Notes under the pieces: model-generated
Databases searched by the model: none
Seen by the model: the letters and a program-made list of their open reading frames with translations, nothing else
Told to the model about the DNA's origin: nothing
Assembly: GCF_035046485.1 (NCBI RefSeq)
Contig: NC_085136.1
Span: forward strand, 154,388,870-154,452,869
Reading direction: 5' to 3'
DNA from: Aedes albopictus
Taxonomy: Eukaryota; Arthropoda; Insecta; Diptera; Culicidae
DNA: 64,000 bases
Position numbers and translations under genes: made by a program
Shown here: one piece after another, positions 20,763 through 33,741 of the stretch
How positions within the stretch are numbered: the first letter of the stretch is position 1
Layout: each line of letters begins with the position of its first letter

Positions 20763-23400
20763 GGGGGACCCAACAGAAATGACAACTACTGCTAAATCCA
20801 ACAATGTGATTGAGAGTGGGAAGACAGGGAACGGCGTTGAACCCTTTCGCGCAAGGAGGACTGATAAGATCGTCACAACGAGGGTCTGGTGTACCCACCA
20901 ACGAGCGGATGGCAGGAGGTTCACAGTATATTATGGGCATACGAGATGGCGCAGCACCGGCCGAGGAAGCGTAGATAACAAACGTGGACCTAACGCGGAT
21001 GCTGCACCGCAACAGGAGTGGTCTACCAAAGGTGTTGGTAGTCGCTGAACAGCTGGACGAGCTGATCGGCTACACGAGCTGGCGGACTACCACTAGCAAG
21101 GACCTGAAACAGGACCTGTCTTCAAATCGCTGGCTCTGGCCAAGAAGAAGTATTGATCGGCTGATGCTATCAAGGAGGAGCGGTCCACCCAAACGGACAG
21201 CTTCTTCTTTTCTGGCAACGCAACGATGCAGCACGAAACCATGCAGCTCGTCGTAGCCATAGCGGAGAGGTAAAACCGCCTTACGGCTCGAGCTGAATGG
21301 TCGAAACCTGCAGAGGAGATGCGACCCAAGAAGCGTCTGGCAATGACGGGCTATAAGTCAAAGAGGAAGAAGGGGACGGCCAGGGTCCCCGAGCTGCCAA
21401 ATCGGTTCCGAAACGCATAAGGGCAGAGAAACCAAGCCCCAAGAGGCCAACCATAACAGGAGCGGTGGCCAACCGGGCCAAGGGAAAGAGAGCCCTTGGA
21501 TTACGGTCGAAAAGAAGAAAGTTATGAGGAAAGTAAAGTCAACCTGAAAACGCGAACGGAGCGAACCGTTGGTCATCAAAACCGAGGCAGACACGTACAC
21601 CGAGATGCTGAAGGCCATGCGAAGCGAAAATCGTCTCTCACCGCTGGGCGCGGATATAAAAAGCATCTGACGCACCAAGACAGGAGAGATGATGCTAGTG
21701 CTGAAAAAGGAGGCGGATAAAAAAGGCGCATCCTACAACCCAAGCAACACGACTTGTTGCTAATCCAGTAACAGCAACCTTAGTGCAATTTATTCACTGT
21801 CCGTATCACGGACGACAGAACACAATTGCTTCTTCTATGAAACCCAAAAAGCGCAGATTCTGAATTCTTATGCAACATAAACGAGGAGGAATGATAAAAA
21901 AGTTGGGAAAAGATTTTGTCCAGACTCGAACCATGGACACCAGGGGTATTATCTACTCACCTTACATACTACACCGAAAGCTCTGTGAGAGAATCGATGT
22001 TCAACACACCATAAAAGCTACTGAAGTTACTTGTTACTTTATTGCACCTTCTTTGTCACAAGCTAGAGAACTGTCAAAATGAAAAGACACGCAAGTTTTC
22101 TGTAACGCATATGGAACCTAATCTGAACAAACAAACCAGAGTTAGATGTTTCATGCATGTCACATAACACATTTAATGTAAGCTGACTGTATTATCACTT
22201 GCGAGCAACATGTAAGCTCCGCCTCCACAGATCCATGTCAAACACGTGGTAATTTGTGATTTCTATGAAACAAAGCCGCAACTTTACGGATTTCGGAGTT
22301 TAAATGCAACTCAACTGACAAGATGGAAGTTTCGTGTGCTTCTAGTGCAACTCATTTAGACCAAAGCATAGAAAGCCACAATCTGCATGATGTTGCAGGT
22401 GCTGCTTGGGAAAGCACTATCCCAGGAGGTACTTGGCGAAAAAGTACAGGTAAGAGCCGAAACAGCGGAAGCAACTCTTCAGTGTAAAAACCTGGACGAG
22501 ATGGCCGTCGCAGAGGAGCTTGCAGCCGTAATCAAAGAGCAGTGCGAGATAGATGTCCCAAATGCATCGAAAGGGCCCGGTTGGCACGCAGATTGCCACG
22601 TTCAAGCTCCCCGTGGGGGAGGCGAACATGGCGATTGCAGTCGGAAAGATCAAAGTAATTTGGTCAGTGTGCCTGCTCAGCATATACGAGCCACCAGTGG
22701 CGTTCGTCAAGTGCTTTGAGCAAGGATGCAGGTTACACAACTTCACCTGAACCAGTTGCTGTGGCAGTCAGTCTCGAAGTCAACTACAGACATCGCCTTA
22801 CTAGCTGACCCCTACCACATCCCCCCGATACCGGGAATTGTCTAACGGATAAGGCTCAGCATCATTGATGTGACCTTCTGGAGCCCGGGTCTTAAACCTT
22901 GGCTCGGACTGGAGAGTCGACGATGGATACACGCGCAGTGACCACCTGGCTATTCGATACAGAGTGGAACACGGAGGAAGGCAGTCACAGCCAAAGGTCA
23001 TCGACCGCCTTTGGGGATGACTGACCTCACGCTTCAATAAGGTGGTATTTGTGGAGCGATTGCTTATTAAGGGTAACACCGACGGTCTAGTCGGAACCCT
23101 GAGCCGTGCATGTGAGCTGCAATGCCATAACGATCCCTACCTAGAAATGGACGGAAAGTGGTATACTGGTGGTGTCCAGAAATCGTAGAACTCTGCGCAT
23201 CCTGCATAAGAGCTAGAAGGAGGGTGCAAAGAACTCGCACCGATGAGGGTAGAATAGAACGAAGTGAGGCCTACTAGATGGCTAAACTGGAACTGAACAA
23301 AGGGAGTAAGGCGCTTGAGCGGGCGTGTTTCGAAAATCTCTGCCAGGCAGCCAGTGGGGTGATGTCCACAGAGTATCAGCGGTAGCTGGTGGAACACCAA
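20763..23400 (+). mobile_element. R1-type non-LTR retrotransposon relic B
   Basis: A decayed ORF1 begins near 20779. LVIKTEADTYTEMLKAMRSE is readable near 21572 and VLKKEADKKG near 21700. After an insertion it resumes as ALSQEVLGEKVQVRAE (22411) and RKGPVGTQIATFKLPVGEAN (22562). The zinc knuckle is ruined (CFEQGCRLHNF). ORF2 endonuclease fragments follow: TDIALLADPYHIPP near 22785, SIIDVTF near 22860 and an ASCIRARRRVQRTRTDEGR block near 23200. The element stops near 23400 before any RT motif. Frequent shifts and stops show it is dead. It is more similar in layout than in sequence to relic A. Confidence 0.7.
21739..22410. mobile_element. 672-bp CCCAAG-ended insertion in R1 relic B
   Basis: The ends CCCAAGCAACAC and inverted CCCAAGCAGCAC agree at 11 of 12 positions. 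AA lies outside both (21737-21738 and 22411-22412). Deleting the element and one AA joins the R1 frame as YKALSQEVLG, which matches AYKCLAKEVLG in relic A at 13355. No transposase is seen; the 70-residue frame inside is not recognisable. Confidence 0.75.
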
Positions 23401-24094
23401 CCAATAGAGAGTACTAATGTACGCCCCCCTCCCTTCCTTCCCTTCTACTGGAAGTCATCCCTGGTGTCGGTCTGCTAGGTTGGATCCTAGCCCGTGGTTG
23501 GAAAGGGGTCCCCGGTACGGGCCAAGGTAGGTTGAGACCCCACTCCTGATAAGGCCTGAGCTTTCAGCTGGTCAAATCGCGTTGCACGCAATTATCAGTT
23601 CTTGATGCTTGCTGAACGACGGTTGAGCGTGGGCCTGGTGGTTGATCCTGCCCGCCTTCCGAGGAGTGGTACGGACCACTCGGGAAACTGGCTAAGCACC
23701 AGCATGCTACCTTGAAGGACTTCCCAAAGCGAGTCATCGATGTTCATTTCTGCAGGCTACGCAGCTAACCTCGAGAGTGCGATGTGCACTAGTCCCTCTC
23801 TGAAGCAATGCTTTTTTGATGATTTCGGAGAGACGAAGGGTTTGGCGGCCATTGGGATATTCTTTAGTTGGTCGAAGAAATAGTAGTCCTGCACTATCTT
23901 TCGTGTAGAAGGCGGTTTCTTACCCTACACTACCTGGACCTCTCTGTCCAGGTGTCGAGCGCAGATTATCCCTTTGCACCAAAAAAAAAAGCTCTAGCTT
24001 GGAGAGTGGAAACGTGCTTTGCTCTAAGGAAAGTTCCATCTTTGAATGTCTAAAGTTGCTGTATGGTACTTATCGGGTTGTCATAAGAAGGCAT
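23401..24094. other. Unassigned, probably repeat-derived
   Basis: GC-richer DNA with no supported frame. It contains phrases such as GGAAAGGGGTCCCCGGTACG and a C-rich/T-rich patch near 23425-23445. It may be untranslated sequence of the R1-type element or another retrotransposon. Confidence 0.35.
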
Positions 24095-24215
24095 GAAACG
24101 CAGAGTGATCGCTGGGTGAACCAGGTGGAGCGAGTATTAGGCGGGAGTGAGGATGGAGAGCGGCAGCTACAAACCGAGTATTCTGGTTTACTATTGTTGA
24201 TTATGTGTTATCCTA
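24095..24215 (+). mobile_element. RTE 3'-end fragment
   Basis: Matches the last part of the RTE ORF: GGTGAACCAGGTGGAGCG, then GAGTGAGGATGGAGAGCGGC and ACTATTGTTGATTATGTGTT. It shows the natural C-terminus without the foldback insertion found at 9934, which helps define that empty site. Confidence 0.8.
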
Positions 24216-27200
24216 ACTGAGATGTTTTTCTAGTTAATTGGCCGAATGGAATTATAATTGGAAACATTTATCACATTTCTGTAAAGCGCGAAGAGGGTGA
24301 AAACTTAATTCCCAAAACAGATATTCCAAACATGCTCATACTTAACATCCTAGCATGTCCTAACTATCCTGTGTAGTCATTGTTATCAATAATTTTATAT
24401 TTGATTTGAAAGTGATTAAACTTGACATTTAATATTTGACAACACAGTCGAGTATGAATACGACACAAGAGTCTATATTATTGAATAAAAAATGACATGT
24501 GCATGTAGGTTCATGCACATGCTATTCAATATTAATATTATAATGGTCAGGACAATCACCAGAACTTCGTTCGTCGCAATATGTTGATAACTTTTATGGA
24601 CCAAACAACATTAGTAGATAAAACACGGTAGAATGTGACCAATCAATCAACGATAACAACATAAAAGGTAAAATTTGCAAAGATCGTGCTTTTATGATTA
24701 CTCCGAAAACGATCATTAATAAATGACAAACAAAAAACAAAGACAGCAAAATATGAACTCACTTAGGTATGGAATAAGAAGGAGGTTTCTATCTGAGATG
24801 TGGGACTGTACATGTAAGTTTAGTTGTTGTTTTCGAGGCCGTGGCTTCTTTACTACTACCACAGTTCAATATAATTTTAGCGTGAGCAGGAGATTTTATT
24901 TAAATTTGAGAGATTCAATTCATCTTCACAATTCCATTTCGCTTTTTAAGAACAATATTATGTAAAAAAAAATCTGTTAATAGCACATAATGTTATCAAT
25001 TGAACAAGCTCTTAGAAAATCATTCATTTTGGGGCAAAAAAACAACCGGAAAGCTTTGTCCACTCCAGGCTACAATAAAGTACATAGAAGTAATATCAGT
25101 TTGAGGAGAGAACTTGAATTCAAGGACATTAAACATCTTTAGTTCAAATTCCTCATTTACATGTTTGCAGAATTGGAAAAACTGTTATATCAACTCTGTA
25201 AAATTCGACTTAAAATTACACAAGTGTGAGAAATACCACCTTTCAAGGGACAGCTTTCATGTTAACTTTAGGTGACGTTTTTCTTTGTCATTGGTATACA
25301 CATTTGACATATAAAACACTCAGCACACCGGAGAAACTGCGATACCACTAAACACAATGCAATCTCCTCTGAAGAAAGGATAATCATTAACTTTTACCCC
25401 CGTTTATCGTCGGTTCATTTGTAAAACAAATGACGCACAATTACCGACGCCAATGACTTTCCATAAACGTTCCTGCTTTACGACAGGACCATCTCGAGAG
25501 CAAAGTCAGCCGCTTCGCCATCCCAAACTGCAAATGTTAATTTAACAGCCATCCTTTTTGACAGATAATTAGGTAAACTTTGAACTTAACGTTCCACCAC
25601 AGAGGGCGTGAACCAAGCCGTCGTCTCCTATGGCCGGTAAATCCTTTATGACCCCCAATATAACGACCCAACACAAGCTCTAACGTATTTGGTTCAATGT
25701 CACCTTCCTACCTGGGGATCAACGGGGAACGCATTTCGAGCTGTACGCCGCTTATCCTGAAATTCTTTCTATGTACTATCATAGGACGACGAGCCCAGTA
25801 GAGCACCCATGGGCCATGGCTGGCCGCTTGACAGACGAATCGGCCATTCGAAAGGACGAATCCAAAAGCGTTGAATTATTGATTTTTCCACATTTTCCAG
25901 TTGAAAAGTTTCCAATGGAACTTTTTTTTTCAATTAACGATTTAAAAATCTAATTATTCAGCCAGTAGCCGGGAGCAATCTAATTCCATCATGGAGAACG
26001 AACGGGACGGGCACAAAGCGAACGGAGCAACGAAATCAATTCACTCCTCTCGTACCGCGCTCGTAGCCTTTAGGCTGGCTGGGGGCAGCAGTAGCACATC
26101 AAAAATTTTACTTACATTTGCCCTGTTTTCAGCAGTGTCCCCTCTACGGTGAAAAACTGTGGCTGTAGTAATACGGGTGCTCCGTGCTTGATGGTTCCCA
26201 AGTGATGCGGATATTTTTTATACTTTTTCCCGGTTTTTTAGTAGAACAACGAGTAGAATTGGTCATACTCAGACCAACAATTTCCCAATAAGCTCTAAGT
26301 GATCCTAAAAATCATTTTTTTTTAATATTAAGGTAGCAGTTTGTGTTTACTTCTAGGTATAAGGTTCGACCGCAATGGTCAAATTGTGTATTTTTCCTGA
26401 AGACCCACAATATTCGAAGACGTTTTGCACTTCACCTTCGACTTAAAACGAAAAACGTGTGATATCTGCCATCAACAGCATGACAGTTCATTTCCCATTC
26501 ATTTATTGAACAAAAAACCATCAAAGATTCATTGATTCATGTTCTATTCATACATAAGAGGTGGATCGTCAATAAACCAACTTGGGACCAGCTGAAATGT
26601 TCCATCGTTCGCTCGCTCGATAGCGATGACGACCACTATGTGTGTAGTACACACAAAGACAACTCAGAGGTTTCTCTCTTGAAAAATTGAAAGTCTGGCT
26701 GGTGTTCAAATCGTTTTATTTTTTTCGTTTGTCGTACGCCAGCAACGAAAGAGAGGAACGAACGGTGAGGTGAGCGAATGCTCCGGGAGCGAGAGTCGTC
26801 CGCCAGGAAGACAAAAAACTTTTCTACTGGATTGGCGAGCCCGCACACTCATACAGCTACGAGCTGAAGAAGGCACAGCCAAACTGAAAAGCGGGTTGTT
26901 GTTGGTGGATTGTTCTAAGGACGATGAAGTGAGATGCGGCGCGCTCGTTGCCCGTTCGAAAGGGTGTTTCGTGCGAGATGGAAGAGGATGACTATAGTTG
27001 CAAGGAACCGGAATGTCTCGCTGGTGTGGTCGTGATACCTGCTGGTTTTCGGCTGGGATGTGTTTGTGAGACGGCAATTCTTCTCCGGTGCCTTTCATTG
27101 AAAAGTTATGAGGTATGGTTTGTTTTTCTACTTAGTTAGATATAAACATTCGTAAGGAGTACATGTGCACAGCGGATTAACATTAATTATAATTTTTATT

Positions 27201-27229
27201 GTTGTTTGTTTAATTAATAACAATAATAG
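24216..27229. other. Long AT-rich gap, no supported gene
   Basis: No domain-bearing frame on either strand. A perfect short hairpin (CATGTGCATG...CATGCACATG) lies at about 24496-24520. The part from 25600 to 27000 is less AT-rich, with a 130-residue antisense frame at 26706-27098 that I do not recognise. Confidence 0.4.
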
Positions 27230-27940
27230 GTGTAGTGCGTAGTGCGCGAGGCCAGTGTCGTGCGAGAGCTAGTAACCGCGAGAGTTTAGAGTGTACGCGT
27301 CCGCTGCTGAGCTAGACCAGCAACAAGCCCGGCAAGTCGAGTCTCGTGTGTCCGCTGATCCGGCTTAAACGTCACGCTCGATCCGCTCCGGCCGTCGATC
27401 AGCTGTTTAATCCTCTCCCGCGGGTTCGCTGTTTTGCTCCTAGGGATCACTGGCAGACGTATCGGTCATAGATCGAACACCTAATCGGAGCATCCTTTGC
27501 CGTGTTTTGAAATCTACCCGAGTGCGGTGATACGCATTAACTTGGATAAGGCCAGCATGCTTAAGCCGTTGTAAAGGTGTGTGAACAAGATCAACAGAAG
27601 CGGAACGAAACGATCACTATGACCCAAGTGCAGTGCTAATTACGCAAATCAATGAATGGGCCAGCCGTGTAGAGCAAGTGATATCTGATGACACCTCCTG
27701 GAGTTCAGTGATAAAGTGTCACCTAGGAACGGGTTGTGGGTTGATAGCTAAACCCCCAAAAAAAGAGTTGTAACAGTGTGTTGCTAACAACCAGTAGTGC
27801 TGTGAAGTGTGATAAATCAGTGAGATCAAGTGTTTCCCGAACAAACCCCAGTGAGAATACAGAGAATTTTGTGGTGACCAGTCCAGAGAAATAGCCGTGA
27901 AAATTTTTCCCTTCGGAGAGCTGCATTCGTCGATCGGGAG
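27230..27940 (+). other. Candidate untranslated first exon with splice donor
   Basis: A GC-richer block of about 700 bases with no long frame ends in CGATCGGGAG followed by GTGAGT, a consensus 5' splice site at 27940/27941. Its texture (many AGTG/GTGA words, CpGs, short upstream ORFs) resembles long 5' untranslated exons of mosquito regulatory genes, and DNA downstream returns to AT-rich intron-like sequence. The transcription start is not identifiable. This is inference from composition and one splice site. Confidence 0.4.
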
Positions 27941-28798
27941 GTGAGTTCAAGTTTTACGTATTTCCAAGAAGAACGATACTCATCGCGCCCTGGCGGTTGG
28001 CGCCCGTCGGACTAGTATGGATTTCTGGGGAATCGTCAACACGCAAAGCAATTTGACCGCAGCCGCCGATAATAATGCAAGCTATCATGTCAGCGATTGC
28101 GGCGGAAACCTGTTGACGGATTAGTGACGAAGTAATTTGAGTGGAAGTGATATGTACCTATTGTTTTGATTCGCTGCGTTGATAAGCAAATATGATCAAT
28201 TGTATTGATATTTAACTTATCGGGCAAATAGGCCACACATCTTTCGCAGAGCGTTTCTTACTTTACGCTACAGCTCTATCACTAAGCGGGGGATTGCCTC
28301 TGCGGTCAATCATACCAGAGAATGTATTACACACTGCGTTAGAGAAGTTTCAATTGGACGATTTATTTCCAGCAGTAGGGTGTAATACCATTTGGGCAGG
28401 GAGACCTATTTTGAACATTTTCAATTGTTACTTGATCAGTTTCATGTCAGTTGATTTAATTTCTTTTTGATGGCCTAAGGGATATTTCACCGTGTATAGA
28501 ATTTAAGACAAATGATATTGAAACGACTGAAATTAAATGGAAAGTGCTCGAATGGGATGCATTCCAAAAGGGACCCACGCCATATTGTGTGTGAAAAACA
28601 TTTTATTTGTGCAAACTATGGATTTCCTGTTATCTTTAACCACATTTGCAACAAAATAGTTTTTATAATTTACAAGAAGACATAGAACAGAGCATTGTTT
28701 GCATAACAACTGCAACAATGCTTTAACATAATTAAACGTTATGAAAATAGTCACCACTGGACTGCGCCCTCAGTCGTCATTAGTGCAAAATTAATGAC
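27941..28798. other. Possible intron sequence, no gene seen
   Basis: AT-rich beyond about 28140, with no recognisable frame on either strand. It would be intronic if the 27230-27940 exon is real. Confidence 0.35.
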
Positions 28799-28915
28799 GA
28801 AAGTGCGCGATTGCATCAAATCCAGTTGATGTGTTTGGCGTACTATTTCTTTGATTTATACTGAATAAATGCTCTGAACACACCGAGTTGATATGTTGCA
28901 ATCGCGCACTTTTAT
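28799..28915. mobile_element. 117-bp palindromic MITE-like repeat
   Basis: Left arm GAAAGTGCGCGATTGCATCA... and right arm ending TGCAATCGCGCACTTTTATT are inverted copies over about 40 bases, including GTTGATGTGTT against AACACACCGAGTTGAT. No target duplication was identified. Confidence 0.65.
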
Positions 28916-29269
28916 TTACGTTTTCGTACTGCAATGATTTTCAATTTTGGAATTGATATAAATTAGAAAAAAATGCAGTTCCAGTAGTTTTTATTTTTAG
29001 TGCAAAGTCTTCGGTACAACAATCCGTGTAGTCAGTTAATGGTTTTTCAATCAAGTTAATGGATAAAAGTAGCGTTTATTATATTTTTTGAGTATTCATC
29101 CCCATATATTGCTACTGGCGGTATAAAAATGTTTCGATTCGGATAAAAATCCTACGAAAGCTTGGAATTTACGATTGGATACTCATTTCGAGTTAAAACG
29201 AGAAATATGGATAGAATTCTGGTTATTCCGATCAATACTAGTAAACTCCGGAGAAAACGTGATTTAAAG

Positions 29270-29990
29270 AACTTTTTCAGGGAATAGAATATTATTCAGA
29301 GATTAGTTTAAGAATTTATTTGGGATTCTTTCCAGAATTCGTTCCGAAATCCTTCTGAGGATTTCTCCCGAAATTATATTCAGGATTATTAAACGTATTC
29401 TTTCCAGAATTCCCCCTTGGATTTCTATCACAATGCTTTCTTCAAATTCTTACTCAGTTTCTGGCAGATTTTATCTGGGGATGCTTTCTGAATATTCACC
29501 GGAGTTTCTTTTGGTATTTCTCCAGTAGGTTCACCGTTGTTCTTTCCGGGGTTCCTAAGAGTTGTTCCAAAGATGTTACAGGGTTTTCTCAGGAGTATCT
29601 CATGATTTTTTTTTTCAAATGTTTTCTCGGATTTTTTCTTGTCGTGAGATTTTCTCCGGACATAATTACAAAATTGTCCCAAAAGGTTTAACTTATTATA
29701 ACTCATAATTGGTACAGTTTTCCAGTAGTTTCTTCCGGGATTTTTGTAAGACTTCTGTAGAAGTACTTCCAGGGACTGATTTATCTGGGAAAACACTTGA
29801 AGTTTCTCATAGGATTTGTTCTTAGATTTCTACCGTAATGTATTTTTCAAATTCTTACGCAGTTTCTTGTAGAATTAGTCCTGCGAATTCTTCCGGAATT
29901 TATCTGTATAGTTTTCCAACAGTTTCTCCTGATATCATTACGAAGCATTTGTAGAATTTCTTCTAGGACATAGATTATCCGGGATTTTGC
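29270..29990. repeat. Degenerate TTCTCCRGGATTTC-type tandem repeats
   Basis: Highly degenerate units of about 25-35 bases with recurrent GAATTC, TTCTTCCGG and GGATTTCTCC words. The longer open frames here (for example on the minus strand at 29428-29796) are artefacts of this composition. The same repeat type continues at 31639-33260. Confidence 0.6.
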
Positions 29991-30025
29991 TAAAAGTTTC
30001 TGGTGGGATTTTCCCTTGAATGTCT

Positions 30026-31638
30026 CCCAAGTAACAATTTAAATTCCTTTTAGATTTGTTTATTTTTATGGAAGCTTTATCATAGCATGAAGAATTCATG
30101 AAACATTTATGGTTGTTTTTATCAAGAGAAAATAATCTCCGTTCGTATGCGGTTTTTAAGTTTTCTTCAAGTTAATTTTGAAAACTCCGCATAAAACAAC
30201 TTGATTCCCTAAGGCATTTGATCTTATTATGAGTTTTAAGACGTATTTGAAGTTATTTTTAACACATAACATCAACAAACTTTATTAAAAGTATATGCTT
30301 CGTTTATTCAAGTACAATTCATCTGAGTTATTCTCCTTTAAAAACTTCTTAAAGCTTTCAATTCTTGAGCTAGAGCCACTAGTCTGGAACAAGAACTAAG
30401 CGGAGTAATAAAATCTTATTAATTCAATTAATAAATTATGCAATAAATTGGCTTTTTTATGCAAATATAAACACTCAAACATTTTTGCTCACTGTTAATT
30501 TTGCCGTTTTGATGCTCAAAAGTAATCATATCGACGAAATATTCATTTTATAGCCAATCAAAAATGCGAGTAGCTTGCTGAGGTCGGCCAACCTTCAGCC
30601 AGTTACTCACACAGGCCACAGCAGCTTGAATCGAAACTAAAATGGGTACTTACTGTGACTCTTCTCGTGCGTATGCTAAATAGTGTAATATGTACTAGTA
30701 AGTTTTAGAAATGCACTTATTAAATAGACGAAATTATAATAGAATTGGCAGTTCCTGAAGCAAAATGTACAGAAACAACTTTCTAGCTCCAAAAAGGTAA
30801 ACAAACAATTGTCGAAGGCTGTTACTCTTGAATAAAACGAATAAGTTTCATTTAAGACGAACAAATCTGCCTTAAGATCATCACTAGTAAAAACAATCTT
30901 CAATAAATGCTGTAGATTTCATGCAAGGTGACTTGGTTCCATCATTGTTTTGAGGTGGTTTGGATTAAAGGTAATAACAATTGATGGCGGCTGCATGAGT
31001 TTTGTTCGCCTGGAACGGCAGCCATGTTTAGAAAGAATTGAAAAAGTGGCGTAGCCTTTTGTTTTTACAGGAAATTTATGTCTTCGTATATTAATGAATG
31101 ATATTATTTTTGAGGCGCTTCGTTATTTTCGTATGTTTTGGGTGGCATATCAACGACAAAGTGGGTATGGCACGGAAAATTTTTATTCCCTGTCATCAAT
31201 GATCTGTCAGGCAATTTTGATGCATTAGCCATTTCAATTTGATGAAAATTAATTCGCAGTTCAATTAACATTTCATCCATGAAACAAAACTAGTTCGCAT
31301 CTGCATAATGCTGAGGTAAACGATTTCATTTATCATGCACTATTAGCATTTTTGAGAAAGACAGCTAAAAGATCAACATGCTTCAAGCTATTCTTGTTAA
31401 AGTTTTATGAAGTTCTTATAACCAATCATCAGTGTTAGTACATAAATACAACTAGTTTCAAAGCAGTCTTCAAAACCAGTCTTGAAGATCTCCTGAAGAG
31501 TGGGCCAGATTAGTCTTATGCATAGTTTATACCTATTTTATCTCGAATTTGCAGAACAAAGAGCTTTATAGCTAAGTTTTATTATTCAATCTTAGAAATT
31601 ACTTCAGGATTGCCACAAAAGTATAATTGTTACTTGGG
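30026..31638. mobile_element. 1613-bp element with CCCAAGTAACAATT ends
   Basis: The left end CCCAAGTAACAATT at 30026 and inverted right end at 31638 are identical for 14 bases. CT lies just outside both (30024-30025 and 31639-31640). It splits the degenerate repeat array. No transposase motif is seen inside. The ends resemble those of the 672-bp element at 21739 and the 137-bp repeat at 42759. Confidence 0.7.
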
Positions 31639-33260
31639 CTGCCATAAATCCTTCTTCTAATTCTTACACAGTTTCTTACAGGTTTCTTCCTACGATTTTT
31701 CCCGCAATTCTTCTAAGTGTGTTTTCTGAATATTCACCGGAGTTTTTTCTGGATTTTCCAGCAATTTCTCCAATGACTCCATCCAGGGGTTTTCCGATGT
31801 CCTATCCGGGTTTAGTGAGAGCTGTTTCTGATTTTTTCATAGAGTTTCTACAGGAGTATTTTCAGAATTTTTACTCCTATGTTTTCTCCATATTGTTCCT
31901 CGAGCTTCTCGGGGGATTCCTCCCGGATGTACTTACAAAATTCTCTCAAAAGATTTCTCTGACTGTGTTCTCGGGAAAACTTTCCAACACTTTCTACCAT
32001 TTTTAGGATTTTTGCACGGCTTTTGCAAAAGTTCTTCCAAGGAATGAGCTATCCGGGATTTCTCTCATAGGTTCCTAGCGTTCTTCTCGGAGTTCCCCTT
32101 TTTATTGGAGACTGCTCGTAGATGTTTTCTACTACGAGGAAAAGCCTAAAATACATATATGTAATAAATCTCGAGAAGAACTCAATGAAAATCATAACAA
32201 GAACTCCTGTAGAAATCCCGAACGAAACTCTGAATGAAACCCAAATCCGATTAGAAATTCTTTTGGAATTCCATTCGCCATTTCTCTTGGAGCTCTTCAA
32301 TGAATTTCAATCGGAGCATCTCTTGGAATTCTAACAAGATTCTCCCCAAGTTGTTAATCGCAATTCCATCGGAAACATCTCCATGGGCTCTTCCCATAGT
32401 ATTTTTTCTAATCTTTAGGAATTCCTTCCTAACTGGCATTCCTTCCGCAATGGCGTCAGCAGTTCCTCAAGGTTTCTCCTGGAAAAATTAATCTAGGAAC
32501 TTCTCAAAGGATTCCTCTTAGGATTTATCATATAGTTTCTCATGAAATTACTGCAGAAGTTCCTCCCGGTTTTTTCGTGAGTTTTTTTTTTCCGGTAAAT
32601 CTTTCAGAGTTGTACGTGAAATCTCTCCGGGAGTTTGCTGTTTTAATTCCCCCTATTATTCACGTGATTTCTACCAGAGTTTGCCTGGATATCATCATAT
32701 TATTTCACAGCTCCATCTTGATTTTATTTCAGCGATTTTGCTCCCGCAGTACCACACGGAATCTCTCTTTACATAACCTTTCTTGGGATTTCGCTCAGAT
32801 GACTTCTATCTGATTTTTGTTTAATAGATTCTCCTAAGATGGGGGAAGGGGCTGGTATTCTCTCTAAAAGAGTTCATGAGGAATTCGGAACAAAGCCAGG
32901 AGAAATCAAAGGAACTATCTAAGAATCGAGAAGGATTCGCAAAGAATTCTTAGAAAGATTCTTACTAAATTCTTGGAATCCTGGAATGAATTTCTAGGGA
33001 AATCCCAGAAGGGATCTCGCAAGAAATGTCCCGAAGAAAATCCGAAGAAATTTCTGGATAATTTCCGAAAAAATAAATAAAAAAATCCTCCGTAGGAATG
33101 CTTAAAAATATCATAGAAGGAATCTCGTGATGAAAACCGGGAAGAATCTCGGTGGAAGTTTTGAGTGAAATCGTGGAAGAAATTTTGGTAGAAATGATGG
33201 AAGGAATGCAGGCACGAAACCCTGGAAGAGTTGTTTAAGTAATCGCGGAAGAGCTGCTAG
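31639..33260. repeat. Degenerate tandem repeats, second block
   Basis: Continuation of the array interrupted at 30026. The strand sense flips near 32830: before it T-rich GATTTCTC words dominate, and after it A-rich GAAATC/GGAAG words. The two halves may therefore be an inverted pair. Confidence 0.55.
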
Positions 33261-33384
33261 GAGAACACCGTATGAAATTCATGATAGGATATCGGTTTCT
33301 TTATTATGTACGCATATAAGCTTCCATTTTCGCCTTATTTAAACAAAGGCCTAACGCGCTAATTGTTTGGTTCATCTTTTTCTA

Positions 33385-33475
33385 TATTTTTTGTCAGTAC
33401 CAATCGGTGCTGTATCGCTTGTTTTCAAATTTGGAGGAGTTTAAGAGCGTAACATTTCTAATTGATTTGTGGTTC
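33385..33475. repeat. Partial copy of the 494-bp MITE
   Basis: CAATCGGTGCTGTATCGCTT and GAGCGTAACATTTCTAATTG resemble 2785-2860 of the first MITE (CAATCGGTGCCGTGATCGCT and the GAGCGTGAGATTACTGATGG end). Only one arm survives. Confidence 0.55.
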
Positions 33476-33502
33476 TATTTATTCAAATGTACATCTCTCT
33501 CT

Positions 33503-33741
33503 CTCTTCTTGGCGTACCGTCCTCATTGGGACAAAGCCTGCTTCTCAGCTTAGTGTTCTATGAGCACTTCCACAGTTATTAACTGAGAGCTTCCTCTGCC
33601 AATGACCATTTTACATGTGTATATCGTGGGGCAGGCACGAAGATACTCTATGCCCAAGGAAGTCAAGGAAATTTCCTTCACGAAAAGATCCTGGACCGAC
33701 CGGGAATCGAACCCGTCACCCTCAGCATGGTCATGCTGAAT
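33503..33741 (-). mobile_element. tRNA-derived SINE, second family, full length
   Basis: Read on the minus strand it has a B-box-like GGTTCGATTCCCGGTC near its start, then AGGAAATTTCCTTGACTTCC, then CACTAAGCTGAGAAGCAGGC. It ends in an AAGAAGAGAGAGAG tail. It differs from the Feilai-like SINE at 35859. A fragment of the same family is at 38536-38660. Confidence 0.75.

Noticed and set aside
29428..29796. 122-residue minus-strand Lys/Asn-rich frame
   Set aside because: It is produced by degenerate GATTTCTTC-type repeats, not by coding selection.
33690..33720. tRNA B-box-like sequence as a tRNA gene
   Set aside because: There is no cloverleaf. The box belongs to a SINE with a full body and tail. 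The same reasoning holds at 4055, 35975 and 57340.
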